From positions 185,021 to 241,004 of the forward strand of contig DASZWD010000072.1 in assembly GCA_035546775.1 (NCBI GenBank): 55,984 nucleotides of DNA. The letters run 5' to 3'. The notes under the pieces were generated by a model. The model was given only the letters and a program-made list of their open reading frames with translations, made no database searches and was not told the origin of the DNA. This DNA comes from Acidimicrobiales bacterium. Lineage in GTDB: Bacteria; Actinomycetota; Acidimicrobiia; Acidimicrobiales; JACCXE01. This document shows positions 46,249 through 51,753 of this stretch, in pieces. The position numbers were made by a program, and so were the translations under genes. Position 1 is the stretch's first letter. Each line of letters begins with the position of its first letter.

Positions 46249-47369
46249 CAGCGCTCAACTCCGGTAGAAGGCTCCACGTCGCCGAAGCGTTCGAGGTAGC
46301 GGACGATGTCGGCGTCCTGGCCGTCGATGACGTGCTGGTAGCGCAGCGCCGCGTCCGCCGACGCGTGACCGATGCGCGCCATCAACGCCTTCAGGCTCGT
46401 TCCGCTCGCGGCGGCGAGTGTCGCCGCGGTGTGGCGCAGGTCGTGGAAGCGCAAGCCGCTCACGCCGACGGCCTTCGTTGCCGGCTCCCATACGCGGCGG
46501 CGGAAGTTGCTGCGGCGCAAAGGCTCGCCGTCGGTGCTCGGGAACACGAGGCCGTCCGGCCCGCGCAGCGCGTAGTTGTCGATGTGCGCAGCGAGCGAGT
46601 CGGCGACGAACGACGGGATGCCGATGGTGCGCTTGCCGGCCGCGGTCTTCGGCGGACTGAACGAGAGCGTGCCGTTGACCTCGCCGAGCTTGCGCCTCAC
46701 CGTCAGGGTGTTGGTCTCGAGGTCGACATCGCACCGCCGTAGCCCGGCGAGTTCGCCCCACCGCAGTCCGCTGTAGGCGGCGGTGAGCACGAGGGCTTCC
46801 CAGCGCGGCCCGACCGCGGCCGCGAGTGCCGCAACCTCGTCAGGTGTCGCCACGGACATCTCGGCGTGACGCTCAGTGCCGGCGCCCTTGAAGGTGCAGG
46901 GCGAGCGGGCGATCAGGCCGGCGTCGACGGCACCCTCCATCACGCCACTGAGGACGCGGTACGCCTTGGCGACGGTGTTTGGGCTCAGATCAGTCGCGTG
47001 GAGGTCGGCTAGCCAGGCCTGGACGGCGGCTGGCGTGATCCGGCCGACGTCGGTCTTGCCGAAGCGCGGGACAACGTGACGCCGCAATAGATAGCGGTAC
47101 AGATCCTCGGTCGCGGGCGCAAGGCGCGGCGCCTTCGTGGCCAGCCAGCGGTCGGCCCACTCGTGGAACGCCACCTCGCCGAGCCGCGGGTCGTGCCAGT
47201 CGCCGCGCGCCATGTCGGTCTCGGCGGCCGACAGCCAGCGTTGCGCGTCGCCTCTGGTGGCGAAGGTGTTGGGCGCGCCGATGCGGTCGCCGGCGGAGTC
47301 CCAGTAGCGCGCCTGCCAGCGCCCGGATTGAAGTCGACGAACTGAGCCGAAGCGACGCCGTGCCGTCAC
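46248..47369 (-). CDS. int: Tyrosine recombinase / site-specific integrase
   Basis: 373 residues from a GTG at 47369 with AGGAGG 9 bases upstream. An N-terminal arm-binding domain ([20 protein letters not shown]) is followed by a SAM-like core-binding domain (residues 65-150) and the catalytic domain with R203 in SGLRWGEL, K241, H309 and R312 in [10 protein letters not shown]335 in IGHAS and Y344 in ALRYQHV. All six catalytic residues are present, so the enzyme should be active. The AP2-like N-terminus fits arm-site binding at the 23-bp repeats near the ends. Confidence 0.95.
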   Translation of the reverse strand: MTARRRFGSVRRLQSGRWQARYWDSAGDRIGAPNTFATRGDAQRWLSAAETDMARGDWHDPRLGEVAFHEWADRWLATKAPRLAPATEDLYRYLLRRHVVPRFGKTDVGRITPAAVQAWLADLHATDLSPNTVAKAYRVLSGVMEGAVDAGLIARSPCTFKGAGTERHAEMSVATPDEVAALAAAVGPRWEALVLTAAYSGLRWGELAGLRRCDVDLETNTLTVRRKLGEVNGTLSFSPPKTAAGKRTIGIPSFVADSLAAHIDNYALRGPDGLVFPSTDGEPLRRSNFRRRVWEPATKAVGVSGLRFHDLRHTAATLAAASGTSLKALMARIGHASADAALRYQHVIDGQDADIVRYLERFGDVEPSTGVER

Positions 47370-47457
47370 GGTCGAGCCTCCTGATACGTGGAGTCATCGA
47401 GGCCGAGTGAACGGCGAGGCCCGTCGGGCAATCGCAGAATACGCCCGCGGTGTGACG

Positions 47458-47670
47458 TCATCGCCTCGCGTCAGCGGCGCTCCGGTTGTGGTCGAGCCAC
47501 GCCGCGATCTCGTCGGAGTCGAAGCGGATCAGGTGACCCCACTTGATGAAGGGGATGCGGCGCTCGGCGATGAGGCGGCGGACGTGGCGGACGTTGACGC
47601 CGAGGTGCTTGGCGACGGCGGGGATGTCGAGCAGCTCGGGGAGCTGGCGTCTTGGATGGGCGATGGTCAC
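47458..47670 (-). CDS. xis: Excisionase-type helix-turn-helix protein
   Basis: 70 residues from a GTG at 47670 with AAGGAG 5 bases before it. The sequence LLDIPAVAKHLGVNVRHVRRLIAERRIPFIKWGHLIRFDSDEIAAWL is split here for length but forms the MerR/AlpA-like HTH_17 domain: the helices are LDIPAVAKHLGV and VRHVRRLIAER, and the wing is FIKWGHLIRF. Such proteins bend DNA for excision or regulate the integrase. It lies 88 bases upstream of int on the same strand. Confidence 0.88.
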   Translation of the reverse strand: MTIAHPRRQLPELLDIPAVAKHLGVNVRHVRRLIAERRIPFIKWGHLIRFDSDEIAAWLDHNRSAADARR

Positions 47671-47698
47671 GGCGCTCCTTCGTGGTTGGCCTGTAATC

Positions 47699-47714
47699 AC
47701 ATCCACGTACGATC
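47699..47714 (-). promoter_or_regulatory. Promoter-like motif copy A (upstream of xis)
   Basis: Read on the minus strand as GATCGTACGTGGATGT. It ends 28 bases before the xis start. An identical 16-base copy in the same orientation relative to its gene lies at 48134-48149, and a 13-base match lies at 49174-49186. It probably marks a common promoter element or an operator of an element regulator. Confidence 0.6.
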
Positions 47715-47744
47715 CGGCACCGCGAAGCGCGACGCGTACCGCGT

Positions 47745-47759
47745 GCTGTGTCACACAGC
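47745..47759. promoter_or_regulatory. Palindrome 1, candidate operator
   Basis: GCTGTGTCACACAGC is a perfect 7-bp palindrome around one central base, 75 bases upstream of the xis start. A second palindrome with the same arms lies at 47819-47833. Confidence 0.6.
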
Positions 47760-47779
47760 GGGCTGGTCGCGGGGCAGCA

Positions 47780-48040
47780 TCACCCGTTGTCAACCTTGCG
47801 CGTCAAGGCGTCGGCCGCGCTGTGTGACACAGCATCCCTGGTACGGCGCTTGACGCCGTGGAAGCGCTCGTGCGCTGCTTGTCGAGTGATGCCAAAGGCC
47901 GCGCCGATGTCAGCCCAGCTCGCGCCGCAGTCGTGGGCCTCGAGGACGTACGAGATCGCTTGGCGCCTGCACTCGATCGCATGCTCCTCGGATTGACGAG
48001 CGAGCACGAGCAAGCGCGCGGCCCTTTCGGTGGTCTTCAC
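47780..48040 (-). CDS. Small HTH protein
   Basis: 86 residues from a GTG at 48040 with GGGAG upstream. The C-terminal half contains ASWADIGAAFGITRQAAHERF, a helix-turn-helix of the type seen in sigma region 4-like or phage regulatory proteins. The first 45 residues are helical (ARLLVLARQSEEHAIECRRQ) and could dimerise. It lies upstream of xis on the same strand and its 3' end contains palindrome 2, so it is a likely autoregulated controller of int/xis. Confidence 0.72.
   Translation of the reverse strand: MKTTERAARLLVLARQSEEHAIECRRQAISYVLEAHDCGASWADIGAAFGITRQAAHERFHGVKRRTRDAVSHSAADALTRKVDNG
47819..47833. promoter_or_regulatory. Palindrome 2, candidate operator inside the HTH gene
   Basis: GCTGTGTGACACAGC has the same seven-base arms as palindrome 1. 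The centres (47752 and 47826) are 74 bases apart, close to seven helical turns. It lies inside the 3' coding part of the small HTH gene. Confidence 0.6.
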
Positions 48041-48133
48041 ACGGCTCTCCCGACGTGATCGGTCGATCTAGGAGAACCGATGCCGGTTCCGAGCTGCACG
48101 AATTATCGCGCGCCTTCGCGCTTTTCGGTCACC

Positions 48134-48149
48134 GATCGTACGTGGATGT
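48134..48149 (+). promoter_or_regulatory. Promoter-like motif copy B (upstream of the RHH-like gene)
   Basis: GATCGTACGTGGATGT on the plus strand, identical to copy A. It ends 35 bases before the ATG of the gene at 48185. It falls in the 144-base divergent region between the HTH gene and the plus-strand genes. A short 23-codon frame (48080-48151) with AGGAGA ahead also ends here; I give it little weight. Confidence 0.58.
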
Positions 48150-48184
48150 AGTGCAGCCATTCCCGAACCCGCGAGGTGCCATCG

Positions 48185-48910
48185 ATGACCGAACCGCTCT
48201 ACCCGCGTCAACAACACAGCAACGACTTGAAGAACGACACAGACTTGCCATTACCGCGTAGCGGCAATGGCGGAAACGAGTCGCGCGCGTCAAACGTGCC
48301 GGCGCAGCCAACCGCTGCTGAGCTGATGGCGGCGCTCGACGACGCCCTGCTCGTGCCCGACGGCCCGCCACTCCACGAAGTCGACCCGCAGACGGTCCTC
48401 GACTGGGCAGAGCGAGCAAGCGAGCGGCTGCTCTTCCGTCGCGATCGAGTGCGACTGGTCCGTGACGTGCTCCGCGTCCTGGACGACGAGTGGCGCTCGG
48501 CCTACGCCGCCGACCAGCTCCGCCAACAGATCGAGGCGCGCGAACGAGACCGGATCGCGCGCGCCCAGGGCACGTACTGGCAGCGTCGCGACAGCTACCG
48601 ATCGGCGGAGCAGGCGACGCATGTTGTCGTGGACCGCGGGGCCTGGGGCCGGGCCAAGGCCGTAGCCGTGGCACGCCGGACCACCGTCGGTGTCATCGTC
48701 GGGGACCTAGTTGCTGCTGAGGTCCGTCGCCCCCGCCCACGCCGCACGCACCCCGGCGAGTCCGAGACCCGGGTCTTCGCCCGCATCACGATCACGAAGG
48801 AAACCTGGGCGATCTTCCGGTCCCTCGCCAGCCGCAATCACACCACCGCCGAGCGCGCCCTTGGTTCGCTCGTCGAAGCAGCGTTCCCGCAAGATCGGGC
48901 GGGAAGGTGA
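48185..48910 (+). CDS. Tandem ribbon-helix-helix-like protein
   Basis: 241 residues from the ATG at 48185, with GAGG 8 bases upstream. The first 45 residues are polar and probably disordered. A helical acidic region follows. The C-terminal third has two strand-helix-helix units: THVVVD, WGRAKAVAVARRTT, VGVIVGDLVAAEV, and then RVFARITI, KETWAIFRSLASRN, AERALGSLVEAAF. This is the pattern of ribbon-helix-helix DNA-binding units, here two in one chain. It could be a partition, accessory or repressor protein of the element. No family recognised. Confidence 0.6.
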   Translation: MTEPLYPRQQHSNDLKNDTDLPLPRSGNGGNESRASNVPAQPTAAELMAALDDALLVPDGPPLHEVDPQTVLDWAERASERLLFRRDRVRLVRDVLRVLDDEWRSAYAADQLRQQIEARERDRIARAQGTYWQRRDSYRSAEQATHVVVDRGAWGRAKAVAVARRTTVGVIVGDLVAAEVRRPRPRRTHPGESETRVFARITITKETWAIFRSLASRNHTTAERALGSLVEAAFPQDRAGR

Positions 48911-48990
48911 GCCGCTGCGCTGGCGGACCACTTCGGCATAACGCAGGTCGGCCGCGTCGGCGAGAGCTCTGGCCGCAGCAATCCGCCGCC

Positions 48991-49025
48991 GTTATCTCGT
49001 GCGATAACGGCAACTCTGTGCCGTT
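48991..49025. repeat. Two adjoining small hairpins
   Basis: GTTATC (48991-48996) with GATAAC (49003-49008), then AACGGCA (49006-49012) with TGCCGTT (49019-49025), each with a 6-base loop. The two stems share three bases, so only one can form at a time. They lie 80 bases after the RHH-like gene, in the 325-base gap 48911-49235, which otherwise holds the motif copy C and a probable gene remnant. Could be a terminator or switch. Confidence 0.35.
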
Positions 49026-49143
49026 CCGCTGAGAGATCGATCACCGCGCTGAGTGCAGGCGCCGAACGCGATTTGGGCGAGGTCGTCCGTCCGGTCGAAG
49101 ACTTGGTCGCTGAAGCGGACTTGGTCCGGCGGCGTCAGGACAC
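48992..49143 (-). pseudogene. Possible frame-disrupted small gene
   Basis: On the minus strand AGGAGG at 49149-49154 is followed 5 bases later by GTG (49143), but the third codon is a stop. In the frame one base away, an open stretch of about 48 codons (TPPDQVRFSDQVFDRTDDLAQ, in part) runs to 48992. Motif copy C lies 30 bases upstream, at the same spacing as copies A and B to their genes. The combination of motif, ribosome site and immediate stop suggests a gene lost by a frameshift. A leader peptide is the alternative. Confidence 0.35.
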
Positions 49144-49173
49144 GGTGACCTCCTGTGGGTGCGGTTGACACTT

Positions 49174-49186
49174 CATCCACGTACGA
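49174..49186 (-). promoter_or_regulatory. Promoter-like motif copy C
   Basis: TCGTACGTGGATG on the minus strand, a 13-base match to copies A and B. It ends 30 bases before the GTG at 49143, with a strong ribosome site between. Confidence 0.5.
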
Positions 49187-49235
49187 CGCGCGACGGAAAG
49201 TCGCGACGCGCCGGCCGCGCTCTATGGTCATCGGC

Positions 49236-49730
49236 ATGGCCAAGACCTGTCGGCCACCAACCGAACAAGACGCCGCCGAAGCCAAACGAGTCGTGCTCGA
49301 GGGCCTGGCCCGCGGCGACGATGTTCCCGGTCTCGCGACGCAGCTCGCTCCGCTACACCCGAAGAACAACACTTTCCCCGGCGAGGTTCTGCTCAACCTC
49401 GGCGCCGACGCAATCGACCTCGCGGGCGCGTCCCGCGACGAGCCGCTCGCCTACGAAGGAGTTCGTGAACGATTTCTCCCGGAGTGCGAATTCTTCGGCC
49501 GCGACGACCGCAAGCTGCGTTACGCGTTGCTCGCGGTTGCTGCAGTTCGCGGCGGCGTCGAACTTGACCTCCTCGATGAAGTCATCTGGTGGCAGACCGA
49601 CGACCTCTGGTACTACGCACTTTGCGCCTGCGTCGCCTGGATCCGCGCCGCTGCCGACCGCGCCGGGCTGTCCATCAAGATCGCGTGCGAGCGGCTCGCC
49701 GCCGACGACGGGATCGACCTCGGGGCGTAA
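49236..49730 (+). CDS. Hypothetical protein of the integrative element
   Basis: 164 residues from the ATG at 49236; an in-frame ATG at 49224 is also possible, and no clear ribosome site favours either. The sequence is predicted helical: EQDAAEAKRVVLEGLARG, ECEFFGRDDRKLRYALLAVAAV and LWYYALCACVAWIRAAADRAG. A conserved-looking LGADAIDLAG and IWWQTDDLWYY lie in the middle. No membrane segment and no recognised family. It is in the plus-strand half of the element. Confidence 0.6.
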   Translation: MAKTCRPPTEQDAAEAKRVVLEGLARGDDVPGLATQLAPLHPKNNTFPGEVLLNLGADAIDLAGASRDEPLAYEGVRERFLPECEFFGRDDRKLRYALLAVAAVRGGVELDLLDEVIWWQTDDLWYYALCACVAWIRAAADRAGLSIKIACERLAADDGIDLGA

Positions 49731-49861
49731 CTCGCAGTCACGGCGGCTCCGCGGAGCCGGTCTGGCATCCCCATGCACGTGCGCATAACGGCACATAGCG
49801 CGTAGGGGGTATCGCAGCCTGCGCCCACAGATATGCCACGAGAACGATTTGTGCGCTCGGA

Positions 49862-50017
49862 CTATCGCCTTCGAGCGCGCCATTCCGCGAAACCCGCCAG
49901 CGCTAGTCCACCTGCGACAGTGGCAAGCGCCACCACCGGTCCGTACCTGAGCCAGCTGAGCGCCGTCCAGAGCGTCGCGGCCGGAACCCACGCCCAGTGA
50001 ATGTGAAGACGCTTCAC
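49862..50017 (-). CDS. Possible small membrane protein
   Basis: 51 residues from a GTG at 50017. Two hydrophobic stretches, WVPAATLWTALSWL and PVVALATVAGGLALAGF, end in a basic tail (EWRARRR). Two-helix hairpin proteins of this kind include holins and small toxins, but the region could be non-coding. No good ribosome site is visible. Confidence 0.35.
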   Translation of the reverse strand: MKRLHIHWAWVPAATLWTALSWLRYGPVVALATVAGGLALAGFAEWRARRR

Positions 50018-50090
50018 GACGAAATAGTCGCGCGAGCCACGCTCGGGATCGGCATGTCTGCTCGCTGAGCCGGTCGCGTTAGGACGCGGG

Positions 50091-50903
50091 TTAGCCGACC
50101 AGGACGTCGAACGGCCACGGCCGGACGTCTCTGAAGCGTTCCAACTGTTCGCTGATTTGGGCATCGCTGACACGCTCCGTGACCCCCGGCGCAATTTGAG
50201 CCCGGATCAGCGGCACCAGCTCGTCATCAGGCGGATGGTGCTCACCGTGAATCGGCCGGCCATCGAAGTAACGGGGATCGCTTCGGCCTAGCACCCGGTG
50301 AATGGCGAGATCAACGTTCATCTTGTCGCCCGACCAGTGGTCGCCCGGTGGGTAACGGTGGAACATCGGCGAGGCCCTAAGCGCGTCGACCAACGCGGCC
50401 AGGCGACTCGGGTCAGTCAGACCGGGCCGGGCTTGGTCCGTGGCGGCGACATACTTTGCGAGCGCGGGCGCTTCTCGGAACGCGAAGTGGAACGGCGTCC
50501 TTAACGATGCCGGGATCTTCGCTTCCGATGCGGGCCACCCGACTTGCCGCGACTCGCCCGGCGCCGGGTCGTAGTCGCTAACCACGACAGCGGCACTGCT
50601 GGTCCGCGAACCTGGATAGCCGCGGATGGTCCAGCCTCTGGATGGTACGGCCACGTCATTGAGGGCTTCCCAGCGGTGAAGGCGCTCGTCGGTTCGAGAC
50701 ACGACCACGAGCCCGTCTGGATCGAAACGAAGGCGACCGCGCTTCCGATCAGGTCGGAGCCATAACCGGTCGCCAACGATTGCGAGGCCTCCCCACGATC
50801 TACGCCCCGCGCCGCTCACGCAATCGACGCTATTCGGCGACGAGCTACGCCAAGGCTCGCTAAAGGTCCGTGCCCGTATTCCAACGGAGGTAGACCCACG
50901 CAT
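50091..50903 (-). CDS. Hypothetical protein of the integrative element
   Basis: 270 residues if started at the ATG at 50903; the first 40 residues are of low-complexity type and the true start may be later. From about residue 40 the chain looks real: GLAIVGDRLWLRP, RLRFDPDGLVVVSR, HRWEALNDVAVPSR, then AALVDALRASPMFHRYPPGDHW and DVRPWPFDVLVG at the end. The beta-rich first half resembles a PH-like domain. No family recognised. It lies 16 bases after the toxin gene on the same strand. Confidence 0.5.
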   Translation of the reverse strand: MRGSTSVGIRARTFSEPWRSSSPNSVDCVSGAGRRSWGGLAIVGDRLWLRPDRKRGRLRFDPDGLVVVSRTDERLHRWEALNDVAVPSRGWTIRGYPGSRTSSAAVVVSDYDPAPGESRQVGWPASEAKIPASLRTPFHFAFREAPALAKYVAATDQARPGLTDPSRLAALVDALRASPMFHRYPPGDHWSGDKMNVDLAIHRVLGRSDPRYFDGRPIHGEHHPPDDELVPLIRAQIAPGVTERVSDAQISEQLERFRDVRPWPFDVLVG

Positions 50904-50919
50904 ACCGGATATGGCGCTG

Positions 50920-51288
50920 TCAGGCGATTGGCAGCGGGCGAATGCGCAGGCGGCCGTCGCCGATGACAACAACCGCTCCTGCGGTCAGGTCGTCGGTGAC
51001 TTGGTCGAGATTCGCCAAGATGAGTTGGACCTGGTTGAGCGGCCGGCGGGTGACTTCGCCACGGAGCAGGATGACGCTCGGAACCGAGGAGCCCGAGCGC
51101 GCGATCAACGCGCCGAAGTCGGTGTCGATGGTGATGAGCACGCAGCCGTCGGAGACCGCGCGCTCAAGGATCTGCTGATCCGACCGACTGGTGAGGCCCA
51201 CGTCGTAGACGTGCGCAGCTTCGTGGCCCGCGGCGCCGAGTTGTTCTGCGAGGAGCGGCGAGACGCTCTCGTCAACGAGGAACTTCAA
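50920..51288 (-). CDS. DUF5615 PIN-like toxin
   Basis: 122 residues from a TTG at 51288, which overlaps the antitoxin stop as TTGA. MKFLVDESVSPLLAEQL, the VYDVGLTSRSDQQILERA segment and LITIDTDFGALI carry the acidic residues of the PIN-like nuclease fold (D6, E7, D54, D56 region). Members are predicted to be RNases paired with DUF433 antitoxins. Coupling to the upstream gene keeps the antitoxin made first. Confidence 0.85.
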   Translation of the reverse strand: MKFLVDESVSPLLAEQLGAAGHEAAHVYDVGLTSRSDQQILERAVSDGCVLITIDTDFGALIARSGSSVPSVILLRGEVTRRPLNQVQLILANLDQVTDDLTAGAVVVIGDGRLRIRPLPIA

Positions 51289-51515
51289 GCGCCCTGACGG
51301 AGAGGCAGCTCGCGCTCGCGCACGGCTTCGGCCGCGTACTCAAGCGCTTGCCGAATGTCGCCACGCTCGAGATACGGATATGCCTCGAGAATCTCTTCCG
51401 TCGTCATGCCTTCGGCGACCATGCCGACGACGGTCGCGACGGGAACGCGCAGCCCGCGGATGCACGGTACGCCGCCCATCTTGTCGGGCTCGATGGTGAT
51501 CCGGTCGTAGCGCAT
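51285..51515 (-). CDS. DUF433 antitoxin
   Basis: 76 residues from the ATG at 51515. RITIEPDKMGGVPCIRGLRV, VATVVGMVAEGMTTEEIL and YPYLERGDIRQALEYAA are the DUF433 HTH-like motifs. It precedes and overlaps the DUF5615 gene, the standard order of this predicted toxin-antitoxin type. It likely stabilises the element in its host. Confidence 0.87.
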   Translation of the reverse strand: MRYDRITIEPDKMGGVPCIRGLRVPVATVVGMVAEGMTTEEILEAYPYLERGDIRQALEYAAEAVRERELPLRQGA

Positions 51516-51553
51516 CGGCCACAAGGTTACGACCGCGTCGCGGGCGACGTGGT

Positions 51554-51576
51554 CCGTGCCCACTACGTGCCCACCA
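51554..51576 (+). promoter_or_regulatory. Candidate integrase arm site, right end
   Basis: Exact 23-bp copy of 45210-45232, in the same orientation, 91 bases inside attR. It contains GTGCCCAC twice. It falls just upstream of the DUF433 gene, so it might also influence that promoter. Confidence 0.6.
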
Positions 51577-51667
51577 CACCGGACAACTGCGGCTACGGAA
51601 CGGTCTCCACGGTCAACGAATACAGCGGTTGACCAGCGGAGATGCCGCTAAGGCAAAGTAGGAGCGC

Positions 51668-51727
51668 GGTAGCGCACCTGCTTTGGGAGCAGGGGGTCGC
51701 GAGTTCAAATCTCGCCGTCCCGACCAA
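51668..51727. repeat. attR, 60-bp tRNA-Pro fragment
   Basis: Exact copy of the last 60 bases of tRNA-Pro without its 5' acceptor and the first part of the D arm. The sequence ahead of it (GGCAAAGTAGGAGCG) cannot complete a tRNA. This is the displaced original 3' end after integration. Confidence 0.93.
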
Positions 51728-51753
51728 ACGAAACAGCCGGACAGGTGGCCGGG

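Larger units (their letters stand above)
45095..51727. mobile_element. Integrative element of about 6.57 kb in tRNA-Pro
   Basis: The element is bounded by perfect 60-bp direct repeats of the tRNA 3' part (45095-45154 and 51668-51727), with a tyrosine integrase and a small HTH protein of excisionase type close to the left end, sub-terminal arm-type repeats and a toxin-antitoxin pair near the right end. No relaxase, replication initiator, terminase or capsid gene was recognised, so it is either a minimal integrative element or a satellite dependent on another element. No genes of obvious benefit to the host other than the toxin-antitoxin pair were recognised. Confidence 0.92.

Noticed and set aside
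48080-48151. 23-codon frame with AGGAGA upstream, ending in motif copy B
   Set aside because: Spacing is too short and nothing supports the peptide; kept only as a note with the motif.
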